From Aliivibrio wodanis (GTDB lineage Bacteria > Pseudomonadota > Gammaproteobacteria > Enterobacterales > Vibrionaceae): 64,000 bases of DNA. A program made the position numbers and the translations under genes. Below are positions 25,164 to 35,780 of this stretch, piece after piece (the first letter of the stretch is position 1; each line of letters starts with the position of its first letter). Location: positions 1,057,801 to 1,121,800 of the forward strand of contig LN554847.1 of NCBI GenBank assembly GCA_000953695.1, written 5' to 3'. The notes under the pieces are model-generated. The model was not told the origin of the DNA, searched no databases, and saw only the letters and a program-made list of their open reading frames with translations.

Positions 25164-28100
25164 TTATTTAGCTTCTAACGATAACAATACGCTGCTTGTG
25201 TCTTGTTCGATATCAAATCGACTGTCTAATAAGAACACGCGTGATGCATCCACTTTTACGACATCCACTAGGTACGCTTTCACCGCTTGTGCGCGTTGTT
25301 GAGCCAAGTGACCTAATTCACCTTTCGCGACTTCTTGCTTATTAAGTGTCAAATTATACAGTACAATGTGCCAGCGCTGAGTTAACGCTTCATCGGTTAA
25401 CTCTGTCCCTTTTTCTGCTTGTTCTTGCTCAATTCTGTCTTTCACATCATTAGCATCTTGCCCTGATTCTGTTTCATACAATGCCTTTAATGCATTCGAT
25501 AAAGGCCCAGATGTTGGTATGGTGGTGGCGCTTAAATTTGCAGGTAACTCAGCCACTGTCATTTGCGCTGTCTCTGCTAATTTCTCATTAAATTGCACAA
25601 GCGCTAACGCTTTACTGTCTTCTGCTGCATTCACTGCACCATCAACGGTTAGCTTCAGTTTAGGGCGAGTTTCTAATGCCGTACCGAGTGTTTGCAACTT
25701 CTCTTGCTCTTCAGCCGTTAATGTATTCGCGCCAAACTCAAAGGCGATAATATTTAACTCTTCATCAGAACCGGCAAGGCCAGCAATGAACGAAAATGGG
25801 GCTGTCACGGCTTTAGTGATGATATTAGTAATCGTGTCCCAAATCACCGCCCCCAATCCAAATTCAGGGTCATTCACATCACCAGAAACTTCAACGCCTA
25901 AATCAATCACCCCATTATTATCTTGCAGCAAAGCGATAGCCAGCTCTAACGGTAGTGAGGTCGCGATATCACTATCACTGGCTTTACCTAATTGTAATTG
26001 GTCGATAATAACGTGGTTCGATCCCTTTAATTGGTTGTTTTCTAATTGATAATTAAGCGCTAACGTTAACTGTCCTTTATCAATGTAATGTCCAGCATAC
26101 GTACCTGAATAAGGATTTACCGTGGTTAGTTCGACACTTTTAAAGATAACATCCAGATCTAAATAAGGTTGTTCAATTAATGGGTTGATCTCGCCTTTTA
26201 CTTTCATTGGTGCATATTTCTCGATACTACCGCTGATATCAACCGTTGCTTTTGTTCCTGGAATACTAGACACATGGCCAATATTACCTTTTAGTTGTTC
26301 GATACCCGATGAGAAATTTGGCGTTAAAGAATTATCTGCAAAGAACGCTGAGCCGTTATTAAACGCGATTTTTCGGACGCTTAATGCAAATGGTTTTTCT
26401 TTCTTACCCTTTGCCGCAGTGGGTGCTGGCTTCTTCTTTTTAGCTGTTGATTGAGCAATGATCAAATCACCAATATTAGTGCTTCGGTCTTCATTAATCA
26501 CAACTCGTGCATAGGGCTGACTTAAACTTAGCGTATCGACTGCTAATTTGTTTTTTTGTAAATCAAAATCAAACTTATTGACCGCCAATGAGCGCCATTT
26601 TACAAATGGTTTTCTTAACTTATTATCACGAATTGAGAGGTGATTTACTTGAACGCCACCACGAACTTCAACTTTACCTTTTGCATTTGCGTCTAACTTA
26701 GCTTGCGTACTCACTTCCCCTTTGGTTAGCGTCGCATTTACAGCGGTTGCTAAATAAGGTTGGAATTGCGCTAACTTCAGTGATTTTACATCAATATCAG
26801 CTAATACGGCTTGTTGTTTAGCATCCGCTTGCCCTTTAACGCTGATATCACCTTTACCATTAACCGACGTAAAGAAATCAAAATCAATCGGTTTAGATAA
26901 ATCACTCACGATCTGACTTGTGGTTATATTAATTGGAGAGATCTGCCATTGATGGGCTTTTTTAGTAACGACTTTCTCTTCAACGTTTAATTGGTAATTT
27001 TTTATGTCTACCTCATCCAGAGTGATCAACCACGCAGGAGAATTGTTCTCAGATTTTGGTTCTATTGACGCTTCTTCTTTGACTTCCTTTTGAGGCACGG
27101 ATTCTTGTGAAAGAAATTTAGGCGTAAATAAGGTGACTAAATCAGCGCCTTTATCATCTACTTTTGCGGATACATTCAGTCCTTGGGAAGTAATAGAAGC
27201 AATGTTAACGGTTTGATTTTCAACATTGGTCGCAATCTTATTCACTGAAAAGTTAGGCAGAGAAACGATGGATTTATCGTCTGCATTAAAATTCACATCA
27301 TCAAGAGAGAACATCCCTTTCGCGGTCGAAATGCTCATTGCATCATCCGCTTCTGTTTCACCAATTATTTGTGCAATATGATAATTTGATGAGAAGTTCA
27401 CTTCACCCGACGTTAATTTTGCGATGATGTCTTTTTCAATGAATCCCCATAAACGTGGTAATTGAATATGCTGAACATTGATATCCCCCACCACTTCTAG
27501 CGGTTTTAATTGAACTTGACCAGCCAACTCAACCGTACCAGAATCCACATCGGTAATGTGTAGGCGGTAGTCGTTCTTTTTCTCTACATCCGTCAGTAAG
27601 CTTTGGGTCGAAAACTCACCAAGCGTGATAGTAATATTTGGATAAGCAAGCTGAGTTCCTGTTACTCCATCTAATAAACGAACCTCACCTTGAGTTAAGG
27701 CGGTGTGTTTAATCAATACAGGAAATAACGGTGCCTTTCTATCAATGACTTCATCAGTCTTTGGTTCTGGTTCTTCTGTTGTCACCGTATTACGAGCAAC
27801 AGCATCGATAATATCACTAAAATTAAACCGCAATTCATTCGTATTATTTACACGCTCAAGATTAATGTAGGGCTTATCAAGGGAAATATATTCGACCGAA
27901 ACAGCGGCATTAAAAATAGATTGCCAAAAATTAACCTGAACACTGGCATGTTCAAACTGTACGAACGGTTTGTCATCTTCTAAAATAGCGAATTGATGAA
28001 CATCAAGCTGAAGTGTAAAAGGATTGATTGTAATATCGGTTAATGTCACAGGACGTTCAATCAGTTTTGATACTTGCTCTGGGATTTGTTGCTTAGCAAT

Positions 28101-28226
28101 ATAAGGAACAACTAGCCCAAGTAAAGCAGCATAAAAAAGGTATGCGCTTAATGTATACGCACTCCAACGAATGTATCGAGGAAAAGCACGAAACGTTGCA
28201 ACTGCTGCTTTAAATTTGTTCGACAT
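25164..28226 (-). CDS. Large AsmA-like DUF748 protein of the envelope
   Basis: 1020 residues. One N-terminal membrane segment (YTLSAYLFYAALLGLVVPYIA, about 22-42) precedes a long periplasmic region opening with the DUF748 segment PVTLTDITINPFTLQLDVHQ. Later segments such as PYLDLDVIFKSVELTTVNPY and the YAGHYIDKGQLTLALNYQLE motif are conserved in this family. AsmA-like proteins bridge the periplasm and are linked to phospholipid transport; a specific role here is unknown. The last 150 residues resemble an OmpA-like tail with LTVDGAVNAAEDSKALA. Confidence 0.85.
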   Translation of the reverse strand: MSNKFKAAVATFRAFPRYIRWSAYTLSAYLFYAALLGLVVPYIAKQQIPEQVSKLIERPVTLTDITINPFTLQLDVHQFAILEDDKPFVQFEHASVQVNFWQSIFNAAVSVEYISLDKPYINLERVNNTNELRFNFSDIIDAVARNTVTTEEPEPKTDEVIDRKAPLFPVLIKHTALTQGEVRLLDGVTGTQLAYPNITITLGEFSTQSLLTDVEKKNDYRLHITDVDSGTVELAGQVQLKPLEVVGDINVQHIQLPRLWGFIEKDIIAKLTSGEVNFSSNYHIAQIIGETEADDAMSISTAKGMFSLDDVNFNADDKSIVSLPNFSVNKIATNVENQTVNIASITSQGLNVSAKVDDKGADLVTLFTPKFLSQESVPQKEVKEEASIEPKSENNSPAWLITLDEVDIKNYQLNVEEKVVTKKAHQWQISPINITTSQIVSDLSKPIDFDFFTSVNGKGDISVKGQADAKQQAVLADIDVKSLKLAQFQPYLATAVNATLTKGEVSTQAKLDANAKGKVEVRGGVQVNHLSIRDNKLRKPFVKWRSLAVNKFDFDLQKNKLAVDTLSLSQPYARVVINEDRSTNIGDLIIAQSTAKKKKPAPTAAKGKKEKPFALSVRKIAFNNGSAFFADNSLTPNFSSGIEQLKGNIGHVSSIPGTKATVDISGSIEKYAPMKVKGEINPLIEQPYLDLDVIFKSVELTTVNPYSGTYAGHYIDKGQLTLALNYQLENNQLKGSNHVIIDQLQLGKASDSDIATSLPLELAIALLQDNNGVIDLGVEVSGDVNDPEFGLGAVIWDTITNIITKAVTAPFSFIAGLAGSDEELNIIAFEFGANTLTAEEQEKLQTLGTALETRPKLKLTVDGAVNAAEDSKALALVQFNEKLAETAQMTVAELPANLSATTIPTSGPLSNALKALYETESGQDANDVKDRIEQEQAEKGTELTDEALTQRWHIVLYNLTLNKQEVAKGELGHLAQQRAQAVKAYLVDVVKVDASRVFLLDSRFDIEQDTSSVLLSLEAK

Positions 28227-28593
28227 TATGGCTCTCTACTCCTACGTCTATATCGACAATAATCTGATACTCATCTGGATAACTCTCGTTTAAGAAACTT
28301 ATTCAGATAAGTATTTATCCCTGATTATTCTAAATAATGGCCATCAATGGCATAAATATAACTGTTACTGTTGTCTATAAACTCTCGGTAACATGAAAAT
28401 TTTATCCCTACGGCGTAAGTATGTCTACCGCTCTTACCCCATCGGCTCACAAAATCCAAAGATATTTAGTTTGGAATAAGGATCACGACAAGTCATGGAT
28501 AAATAATGTACGTATTCTTGTTGCTATGATCAATACGCAAACCATGGCATAGTCTTTTTATAATCAAAAATATAAACGTAGCTAGGACGAATT
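28227..28593. other. 367-bp divergent intergenic region
   Basis: Separates the DUF748 gene and the M15 peptidase gene, which diverge. It must hold both promoters, but I saw no clear operator, repeat or small gene in it. Confidence 0.5.
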
Positions 28594-29502
28594 ATGAATA
28601 ACACTCATCTGATTGGATCATTACTATTGGGACTTTGCTCGACTTCTGTTTTGGCAAGTGTTTCAAACGTTACTCCATCACAATGCCAAGCCATGACAAA
28701 TCAGAATGTCATGTCAGCCAAAGCCCCTGTGCAATGTGACCGCTTGCGTAATGTGACCTTCAATCATTATAATTTTGAAGGCAAAACAGCCACAGGAAAA
28801 GTGGTGGTACTTGATGCCGTAGCCCCTTATGTGGATCGCATTTTTAATGAGTTATATAAGAAAGGTTTTCCTATTGCTCAAGCACAACCGATTGAACAAT
28901 TTGGCGGTGATGATAACAAATCAATGGATGCAAATAACACATCAGCTTTTAACTATCGTCCTATTGCTGGCAAGTCCTCTCTTTCATTACACGCTTATGG
29001 CGTGGCCGTTGACATCAATCCATTACAAAACCCATTTGTTGAATTTACCTCTTGGGGCACGGCGACATTTAAACCACTTAAAGGTCACGAATACGCAAAC
29101 CGAATGCTACAGCGCTTCGGAAAAGAGGACAGAAAGGGGTTTGCAGAAGAGATAATAAGTACCTTTACCAGTAACGGGTTTATCTATTGGGGTGGCTATT
29201 GGGACACACCAATAGATTTTCAGCATTTTCAAACCAGCCGAGATATGGCGTATTTAATGACAGCAATGCCAACCAAAGAGGCATCGAAATTTTTTACGAA
29301 CTACGTTAATTGGGTTCAATCTTGCCAAAACAACTATGGCTCAGAAAATATGAATAGCTTTAAAGATTATAGTTCATATTTACAAACAGAATTAAAAACA
29401 ACGACTTCTTTAAATCGCCTATATAAAGCAAACCCTAACGCGGTTATGCAAGCGATAAACAAGAAAGCACAAGTTTCAAAGTCTGGTTGCTTTAAACCCT
29501 GA
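28594..29502 (+). CDS. Secreted M15-family peptidoglycan peptidase
   Basis: 302 residues with a signal peptide (MNNTHLIGSLLLGLCSTSVL, cleavage after ASV or LA). The M15 zinc site is intact: SLHAYGVAVD supplies His133 and Asp140, and DFQHFQ supplies His211, with YWGGYWDTPID just before. The family cleaves D-Ala-D-Ala or L,D peptide bonds in the cell wall. Length is greater than minimal M15 enzymes, with an extra C-terminal region of about 85 residues. AGGA precedes the ATG. The stop codon lies in a small tandem repeat. Confidence 0.85.
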   Translation: MNNTHLIGSLLLGLCSTSVLASVSNVTPSQCQAMTNQNVMSAKAPVQCDRLRNVTFNHYNFEGKTATGKVVVLDAVAPYVDRIFNELYKKGFPIAQAQPIEQFGGDDNKSMDANNTSAFNYRPIAGKSSLSLHAYGVAVDINPLQNPFVEFTSWGTATFKPLKGHEYANRMLQRFGKEDRKGFAEEIISTFTSNGFIYWGGYWDTPIDFQHFQTSRDMAYLMTAMPTKEASKFFTNYVNWVQSCQNNYGSENMNSFKDYSSYLQTELKTTTSLNRLYKANPNAVMQAINKKAQVSKSGCFKP

Positions 29503-29525
29503 ATCCTGAATCCTGAATCCTGAAA
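29498..29525. repeat. Short tandem repeat CCTGAAT at the peptidase stop codon
   Basis: Three perfect CCTGAAT units followed by a partial one (CCTGAAA). The first unit contains the TGA stop of the M15 gene, so slippage would not alter the protein. Confidence 0.8.
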
Positions 29526-29532
29526 AGCATAA

Positions 29533-29558
29533 ACCCGTTGAACCTTCATTCAACGGGT
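29533..29558. terminator. Hairpin between the M15 gene and speB
   Basis: ACCCGTTGAA and TTCAACGGGT form a perfect ten-pair stem with loop CCTTCA, between convergent genes. T tracts on either side are weak, so termination may be partial. Confidence 0.65.
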
Positions 29559-29587
29559 CTATATTATTTACTTCGCTCTAGGAACGC

Positions 29588-30514
29588 TTATTTGTTTAAA
29601 CGATTCGCCGTCCAAACATATAATAATTCAAGAGCTATCGTCGCGCCTGCTAATGCTGTGATATCACTTTGGTCATACGCAGGTGATACTTCTACCACAT
29701 CCATACCTACCATGTTGATACCTTGCAAACCACGAATGATTTTTAAGATCTTATCTGAGTTCAAGCCACCACACACAGGGGTTCCTGTGCCCGGAGCAAA
29801 CGCAGGATCAAGACAATCAATATCAAACGTTAGGTAGACTGGTTTGTCGCCAACAATACCTTTTACTTGTTCGATAATTGCATCAACACTCATGTCATTC
29901 GCTTGCATCGCATTGATCACATTAAAGCCATGATCTTTTTGGTCATACTCAGTACGAATACCAATCTGAACAGAATGCTCTGGTGAAATTAACCCTTCGT
30001 TTGGTGCGTGATAGAACATAGTGCCGTGATCGTAACGGCTACCATGACTGTAAGTATCAGTATGTGCATCAAAATGAATCAATGCCATTTCACCGTATTT
30101 TTTACCATAAGCACGTAGCAGAGGCAGAGTAATAAAGTGATCACCACCTAAGCCTAGTAATGTTTTACCACTATCTAGAATTGCATCAGCCGCTGCTTCA
30201 AGACGTACAGTAAAGTCTTCAGCATCACCGGTATCAAACACTAAATCACCGGCATCAATCACTTTAGTGTGATCAAATACATTAAAGTCCCATGGGAATT
30301 TTTTACCTTCCCACGATAAATTTACTGACGCACGACGGATCGCATCAGGGCCTAAACGCGCACCAGGACGACCAGAGGTAGCCATATCTAATGGCGCACC
30401 TAGAACAACGATATCTGCATCGTTATCAATTGGGTTTTGCACCAATGGACGACGCATAAATGTCATTGCATTTGAGTACAATGAATAATCTTTCTTGGTG
30501 AATAAATCGTTCAT
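29588..30514 (-). CDS. speB: Agmatinase SpeB
   Basis: 308 residues, the usual SpeB size (306 in E. coli). It hydrolyses agmatine to putrescine and urea. The binuclear Mn motifs are intact: [14 protein letters not shown] and [18 protein letters not shown]. Its ATG overlaps the speA stop by one base (TAATG), so the two are translationally coupled and form an arginine-to-putrescine pathway. Confidence 0.96.
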   Translation of the reverse strand: MNDLFTKKDYSLYSNAMTFMRRPLVQNPIDNDADIVVLGAPLDMATSGRPGARLGPDAIRRASVNLSWEGKKFPWDFNVFDHTKVIDAGDLVFDTGDAEDFTVRLEAAADAILDSGKTLLGLGGDHFITLPLLRAYGKKYGEMALIHFDAHTDTYSHGSRYDHGTMFYHAPNEGLISPEHSVQIGIRTEYDQKDHGFNVINAMQANDMSVDAIIEQVKGIVGDKPVYLTFDIDCLDPAFAPGTGTPVCGGLNSDKILKIIRGLQGINMVGMDVVEVSPAYDQSDITALAGATIALELLYVWTANRLNK

Positions 30515-32439
30515 TAAAAATCTTCCAAATAGGTGTAACCCATCAAGCCCTGCTCTAACTCTTCAAGCACGCTTTGTTGTTCTTCTTTTGCTACTTTCGC
30601 TGTTACCATGTCTTTGTAGTTTTGACGGATCAAATCTACATCGATATGCACATAACGCATCATATCTTCAACGGTATCGCCTTCATTGATGTAATCAATA
30701 TTCGCTTCACCATTTTCATCAACATTTACAACAACGCTGTGGGTATCACCAAATAGGTTATGCATATCACCCAAGATCTCTTGGTATGCACCCACTAAGA
30801 AGAAGCCCATCAAATAAGGCTCATCTGGATTCCAAGCTGGTACTGGCAGTGTAGTTTCAATACCTTGACCATCAACGTATTGGTCAATCGTACCGTCTGA
30901 GTCACACGTTATATCCAATACCACTGCGCGATGTTCATCCGCATTATCAAGACCACTTAATGGCATCACAGGGAATACCTGATCAATGCCCCATGCATCT
31001 GGTAGTGATTGGAACAGAGAAAAGTTCACAAAGAATTTATCCGCTAAACGCTCACTTAACTCATCCAAGATTGGACGGTGGTAGCGGTTCTTGGTGCTCA
31101 TTTTTACGCTTAATTCATAGTTAATGCGTAATGATATTTGCTCTGCCCATGCACGATGCTGAAGGTTAATCATGCCTGTTGCAAACTGATTATGCGCTTC
31201 TGCTACGTCACATTGAGTATCGTTATAAATCTCAATTAATGCGCGATCATCGCCGCCATTTTCTAACTGTTCTAGGTTACGCCACATATTGTGTAATAAC
31301 AAAGGATCATCACCACAAGGAGCTTCTATTGCTTCTGGCGTGTAGCTTTCTGTACCAATAACGTTGGTAATTAACACAGCGTGATGCGCGGTTAACGAAC
31401 GTCCAGATTCAGAAATAATCACTGGCATTGGTTGTGAGTAAAGCTGACAAATATCACCAATGGTCATCACGATATTACGCGCGTATTCCGCCAAACCGTA
31501 GTTCATTGAGTTAGATGATTGACTACGTGTTCCATCATAATCAACGGCTAAACCACCACCTACATCGAGGTATTTAAGTTTTGCGCCAATATCACGTAAT
31601 TCGCAATAGAATCGTGCCGCTTCACTTACGCCATTTCGCACATCACGAATGTTCGCCATTTGTGATCCAAGGTGAAAATGCACAAGCTCTAAAATATCTA
31701 ACTGATCTTCTGCTTTTAGACGATTAATTACCGTCAATACTTGAGAGGCAGACAGGCCAAATTTCGATTTTTCACCACCACTTGCTTGCCATTTACCTGC
31801 ACCTTGAGAGGCCAGTCGAATACGCAAACCAAGGCGAGGTTTAACACCTAATGCCTTTGCTTCAGATAGAACTAAATCTAATTCTGATAATTTTTCTAGA
31901 ACGATAAAAACACTGTGGCCAAGTTTCTCACCAATCAGCGCTAAGCGAACGTATTCACGATCTTTATAACCATTACATACAATCACTGAACTCGCTTTTT
32001 GAGCTAATGCTAATACGGCCAATAGCTCAGGCTTACTGCCCGCTTCTAAGCCTAATTGCTTTTGCTCTAATTGCGCCTGACTTGCAAGAATTTCATCAAC
32101 CACTTCTTTTTGTTGGTTTACTTTAATAGGGTAAACAAGAAGATAGTGGTTTTCATATTGGTATTCTTCAATCGCTTGGTTAAATGCGTTACAAATATTA
32201 TGTACACGCTGATGTACGATTTGAGGAAAACGAACCAAAGCAGGCAATCCAATATTTCGCTGCTCTAATTGATTCACAATATGACTTAGTGGGACTTGAT
32301 GATCGGAATCGCTACGTGGTGATACATACACTTCACCATTATCATCAATACCGTAAAAACCTTGGCTCCAATGCTTTACATTATACTCAGCACGGATGCG
32401 TTCCAAATTAACCGAATGTTCCAAATCTAGAGACCTCAC
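30514..32439 (-). CDS. speA: Biosynthetic arginine decarboxylase SpeA
   Basis: 641 residues, near the E. coli length of 658. It is a PLP enzyme of the alanine-racemase fold that converts arginine to agmatine. [16 protein letters not shown] carries the PLP lysine; [36 protein letters not shown] and [12 protein letters not shown] are present. The table-length frame starts at GTG (32437-32439); no in-frame ATG lies near the N-terminus, and there is no strong Shine-Dalgarno, so the start is the least certain part. First gene of speA-speB. Confidence 0.95.
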   Translation of the reverse strand: MRSLDLEHSVNLERIRAEYNVKHWSQGFYGIDDNGEVYVSPRSDSDHQVPLSHIVNQLEQRNIGLPALVRFPQIVHQRVHNICNAFNQAIEEYQYENHYLLVYPIKVNQQKEVVDEILASQAQLEQKQLGLEAGSKPELLAVLALAQKASSVIVCNGYKDREYVRLALIGEKLGHSVFIVLEKLSELDLVLSEAKALGVKPRLGLRIRLASQGAGKWQASGGEKSKFGLSASQVLTVINRLKAEDQLDILELVHFHLGSQMANIRDVRNGVSEAARFYCELRDIGAKLKYLDVGGGLAVDYDGTRSQSSNSMNYGLAEYARNIVMTIGDICQLYSQPMPVIISESGRSLTAHHAVLITNVIGTESYTPEAIEAPCGDDPLLLHNMWRNLEQLENGGDDRALIEIYNDTQCDVAEAHNQFATGMINLQHRAWAEQISLRINYELSVKMSTKNRYHRPILDELSERLADKFFVNFSLFQSLPDAWGIDQVFPVMPLSGLDNADEHRAVVLDITCDSDGTIDQYVDGQGIETTLPVPAWNPDEPYLMGFFLVGAYQEILGDMHNLFGDTHSVVVNVDENGEANIDYINEGDTVEDMMRYVHIDVDLIRQNYKDMVTAKVAKEEQQSVLEELEQGLMGYTYLEDF

Positions 32440-32750
32440 ACAATAGGGCCATCAAAAGAAAATACCTCGTTGGAATGCGAGATAAAACCTGACAAGGATC
32501 GTAAGTCTACAATCATGTCCATACGCATTAACTTATATAATCAACAATGAGTCCAATCATTAATATTTATCGTTACAATCAAAAAAACTTGTCGCTAAAT
32601 GTGACCTTTATTGTGCGGTTTTATCACCTTATTTTGGTTCGAATAAACACGATAAATCTAAGCAAACTGTAACCGTTTATATCTTCCTCTTGTTTCTCAC
32701 TCATTACTCAGTAAAATCCCTCTCAACATTTGCTGTAATTAATATGTTTT
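32440..32750. other. 311-bp divergent region between speA and mvaA
   Basis: Holds the promoters of both genes. A 40-base piece at 32471-32510 recurs at 34456-34495 with 35-36 matching bases, and weaker similarity continues for about 40 more bases. No small gene was found. Confidence 0.6.
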
Positions 32751-34010
32751 ATGCCAAAATTGAATCTGCACCGTCGTGACTATGTATCTATCTTAGGAGG
32801 CGATATCTCCGCAGATAAGTTAGAGCAATCGCTCAAACCTAACTTTGAAAAACCAACAAAAAAACTGACTCCAAGCCCATATCTCACCGATAAAAACCTT
32901 ATCCGTCGTTGGGACAAATTAGCTAATCCTGCGCTGCAAGCGGAACTGTTTGATGTTCATACCCAAGCACAAAGCCAAGCCTACGAAAAAAACATTGAAC
33001 ACTTTATTGGTACTGTCAAAGTCCCTGTCGGACTAACGAGCCCTTTACGTGTGAATGGTTTATTTGCCAAAGGCGATTACCTAGTTCCTCTTGCTACGAC
33101 TGAAGCGGCATTAGTGGCTTCTTATAGCCGAGGTTCACAGCTGATCACTGCCAGTGGTGGTGCAAGTGCCATGTTATTAAATGAAGGTGTTACTCGAACT
33201 CCTGCATTTGCCTTTTATAACTTAGCCGAAGCTGGGCAATTTGTAGCGTGGGCCGTCACTCAATACGATACCTTCAAACAATTGGCTGAAGCGACCACTT
33301 CTCACGGAAAACTCAGCGATATTAATATCAGTATTGAAGGCAATCACGTTTACTTAGTATTTGAATTTTTAACTGGTGATGCGTCTGGTCAGAACATGGT
33401 GACCATTGCGACTAATGCGATTTTCGGTTATATCTTAGAAAACTCTCCAATCACTCCTGAGAACGCCTATTTAGATGGCAATTTATCAGGCGATAAAAAA
33501 GCCAGTAGCCAGTCTCTTCGTAGCGTTCGTGGTAAGAAAGTAACCGCAGAAGTACATATTCCTGCTGAATTAGTTCAGAAATATCTGCACACCACACCAG
33601 AAAAAATGATGCAATTTACTCAAATGAGTACGGTTGGGGCTACGCTCAGTGGCACTATTGGTATTAATGCGCATTACGCCAATGCACTGGCTGCGTTATA
33701 TATTGCTTGTGGCCAAGATGCGGCGTGTGTTGCAGAGTCGGCCGTTGGTATGACACGAATTGAAGTGGATAGAAATGGCGGATTGTACGCAAGTGTGACG
33801 CTACCAAACCTAATGCTAGGAACCGTTGGCGGTGGCACCGGATTACCAAGTCAAAAAGCCTGTTTGGAAATAATGGGATTACACGGTTCAGGAAAATCAC
33901 AAGCGTTAGCTGAAGTATGTGCAGCACTCTGTTTGGCAGGTGAACTATCTATTGTAGGTGCATTTTGTGCGGGACATTTTTCACGAGCACATCATAAATT
34001 AGCGCGCTAG
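32751..34010 (+). CDS. mvaA: Hydroxymethylglutaryl-CoA reductase, class I
   Basis: 419 residues. Catalytic motifs: EGVTRTPAF near 145-153, GDASGQN (209-215), DKK at 248-250 (catalytic lysine), GTVGGGTGLPSQ (357-368), and the C-terminal GHFSRAHHKL carrying the catalytic histidine. It reduces HMG-CoA to mevalonate with NAD(P)H. No other mevalonate gene is in view. The last 87 codons are repeated, identically, at 40569-40829, part of the large duplication described in the findings. Confidence 0.93.
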   Translation: MPKLNLHRRDYVSILGGDISADKLEQSLKPNFEKPTKKLTPSPYLTDKNLIRRWDKLANPALQAELFDVHTQAQSQAYEKNIEHFIGTVKVPVGLTSPLRVNGLFAKGDYLVPLATTEAALVASYSRGSQLITASGGASAMLLNEGVTRTPAFAFYNLAEAGQFVAWAVTQYDTFKQLAEATTSHGKLSDINISIEGNHVYLVFEFLTGDASGQNMVTIATNAIFGYILENSPITPENAYLDGNLSGDKKASSQSLRSVRGKKVTAEVHIPAELVQKYLHTTPEKMMQFTQMSTVGATLSGTIGINAHYANALAALYIACGQDAACVAESAVGMTRIEVDRNGGLYASVTLPNLMLGTVGGGTGLPSQKACLEIMGLHGSGKSQALAEVCAALCLAGELSIVGAFCAGHFSRAHHKLAR

Positions 34011-34049
34011 TTAATAGGCGGGGATATCCAATATCCGTTAACTAACGCG
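34003..34049. terminator. Imperfect hairpin between mvaA and the truncated blc
   Basis: CGCG, TAGTTAA and GGATAT on the left pair with ATATCC, TTAACTA and CGCG on the right, spanning the mvaA stop. It lies between convergent genes and may terminate both ways; T tracts are poor. The same structure recurs at 40822-40868 in the second repeat. Confidence 0.45.
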
Positions 34050-34058
34050 ACAATTTAA

Positions 34059-34438
34059 TTATTGTTCAACAAAGATAAGTTCATTTGTTTTAAAACATAG
34101 AGATTGAGCGGTTGATACAAAGCGCTCAATCACATCTTGGTCAACTTCTTTTGTTCGAGAGAGTAGCCATAAATAATCTAAATCAGGCCCCGACACAAAT
34201 GCATATTGATAATTTTCTTTATCTAATTCAAACACCACGTATGAGCCGTAGAAAGGACCAAAGAACGAGACTTTAAGATAACCTTGATCTTCTTCATCAA
34301 TGAACTTAGCTTTCCCTTCTGCTTCATTCCATTCTTGATCTTCTTTTGAATAGCCTCGGTTAATGACTTTAACGCTTCCATCTTCATTAACACTGTATTC
34401 GGCACTGACTTGGCTTAACCCTTCTTCAAAAGAATGAT
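34059..34438 (-). pseudogene. 5'-truncated lipocalin gene (blc fragment)
   Basis: Encodes the C-terminal 125 or so residues of a Blc lipocalin (from HSFEEGLSQVSAEYSVNEDG to TNELIFVEQ). The signal peptide, lipobox and first lipocalin motif GKWYEVARL are missing. Compared with the intact copy at 40878-41405 it is colinear and about 95% identical. Homology stops at 34438 (GAATGAT). An ATG just before creates an open frame beginning MVYH, but this comes from foreign junction sequence, so a working exported lipocalin is unlikely. Confidence 0.85.
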
Positions 34439-34549
34439 AAACCATATAAATACAATAGAATACGAGATAAAACCTAACAATGATCGTAACTCTACGGTTA
34501 TGCGCATCAACTTAGTATACATTTTTATCATCAATAAAATTTCTTAATA

Positions 34550-34912
34550 CTAGCTTAATAAACCGTCTGGATTATCAAGGTTAATTATTCCTCTACATCC
34601 TAAATTCTCTAACTGTATTTGATTTAACTCAATATTTAAAAGAAAACCATATTGGTATATATTACCTCCATTCACTGACTTAACATTTCTTCGATAAACA
34701 ATATAACCTTTTAGCAAAGGAAATGACCTAATTCTTAATTCACAAGTGATTTTTTGAAGTTTTTTAGGTGAAGAAAATCCAATTCCTTTTTTAGAAATAT
34801 CTAATAGCCTTACAGCAACAAAAGGCAAAAAATTATGTCCCCAATAAATATTAGCTTTGACCGGTTTTAAACATATAAATCTAGGCCAACGTCTCTTTAA
34901 TCGATAACTCAC
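34550..34912 (-). CDS. PilZ-like domain protein
   Basis: 120 residues. An N-terminal arginine cluster (RLKRRWPRF, 4-12) and the DISKKG motif near residue 38 fit the RxxxR and D/NxSxxG signature of PilZ c-di-GMP receptors. The rest forms short beta strands (CELRIRSFPLLKGYIVYRRN). If it binds c-di-GMP it would be a single-domain adaptor. Base composition is much richer in A+T than outside the interval. The arginine spacing is not perfect, so c-di-GMP binding is inference. Confidence 0.65.
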   Translation of the reverse strand: MSYRLKRRWPRFICLKPVKANIYWGHNFLPFVAVRLLDISKKGIGFSSPKKLQKITCELRIRSFPLLKGYIVYRRNVKSVNGGNIYQYGFLLNIELNQIQLENLGCRGIINLDNPDGLLS

Positions 34913-34944
34913 AACATCCTCTAGTTAAAAATAATAAACGAACT

Positions 34945-35343
34945 TTAATAAGGCATATCTTCAGAACTATTTGTCGGAAATTTTTTCCCATTTTTTACTT
35001 TTTGGTTAAATCTTTCCATTTGTTTTTTATCTTCTAATACATCTTCTTTATTTTTAAATTGAGACTCTCCGTAACTAGGCTTTGTAACAAAATTAATAAC
35101 CTCTTCATTAGAATCTAAAAATTGTATTGATAAACAAAAATTATTGCTATCTATATATATTTCACGTGACTTATCAATTTTCCTCTCTGCACTACGCCGA
35201 ACTTCATCTGACAAGTTGTTGTTACTATATAAATATTGTAATTTAATTACCATCTCAATATATTTTAACTTACAAACATCCTCATTACCGATTGCATAAG
35301 AATATTTTGAAATAAGTATAATTAAAAAAATAATTAACTTCAT
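34945..35343 (-). CDS. Exported protein of unknown function
   Basis: 132 residues with a signal peptide (MKLIIFLIILISKYSYA). The mature part starts IGNEDVCKLKY and has two cysteines (VCKL and NFCLS), possibly a disulfide, then a charged, likely disordered tail (SQFKNKEDVLEDKKQMERFN). No family recognised. Composition is AT-rich like its neighbours. It lies 32 bp upstream of the PilZ gene on the same strand, so the two may be one operon. Confidence 0.6.
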   Translation of the reverse strand: MKLIIFLIILISKYSYAIGNEDVCKLKYIEMVIKLQYLYSNNNLSDEVRRSAERKIDKSREIYIDSNNFCLSIQFLDSNEEVINFVTKPSYGESQFKNKEDVLEDKKQMERFNQKVKNGKKFPTNSSEDMPY

Positions 35344-35483
35344 AAAAACCCATATAAATATAACACATTCAGTTTAACTATAATTAAAAATAACTTTACA
35401 TCTACAATTCTTTCAAAAAAATACTCATCTAATAACATATCAACTAAAAGTCAGAAATTATCAATATCCGTAATAACTGTAAA

Positions 35484-35627
35484 TTATTTATATGTAAATA
35501 GAGATAAATCCCCCTTAGTCATATTTACACATATATCAAAGACGTTATCTTTTTCACAAAGTAAAACACTAGTAAAGCACTCCTCATTAGGACATTTGAC
35601 TAATCCTTCAAACCTAATAACTTCCAT
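35484..35627 (-). CDS. Possible 47-residue cysteine-containing small protein
   Basis: ATG at 35625-35627, TAA at 35484-35486. The product starts MEVIRFEGLVKCPNEECFTS and has four cysteines (about 12, 17, 24, 33), including a CPNEEC pair. Such spacing can bind zinc or form disulfides. No strong ribosome binding site is seen, and the frame could be accidental in this AT-rich DNA. The only open stretch between the genes at 35343 and 35781. Confidence 0.35.
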   Translation of the reverse strand: MEVIRFEGLVKCPNEECFTSVLLCEKDNVFDICVNMTKGDLSLFTYK

Positions 35628-35780
35628 AAATTCATTATAAAACTAAATAGTTGTTATTAAATCAGCTCCATCATTATATTTTTAACTAATTTAAATATTA
35701 AACTTCAAATAATAATCCTCTCCAAAATATAATTTACATTTACATCATAAATAAATCAAACAAGTTTCAATAAACTTTAT

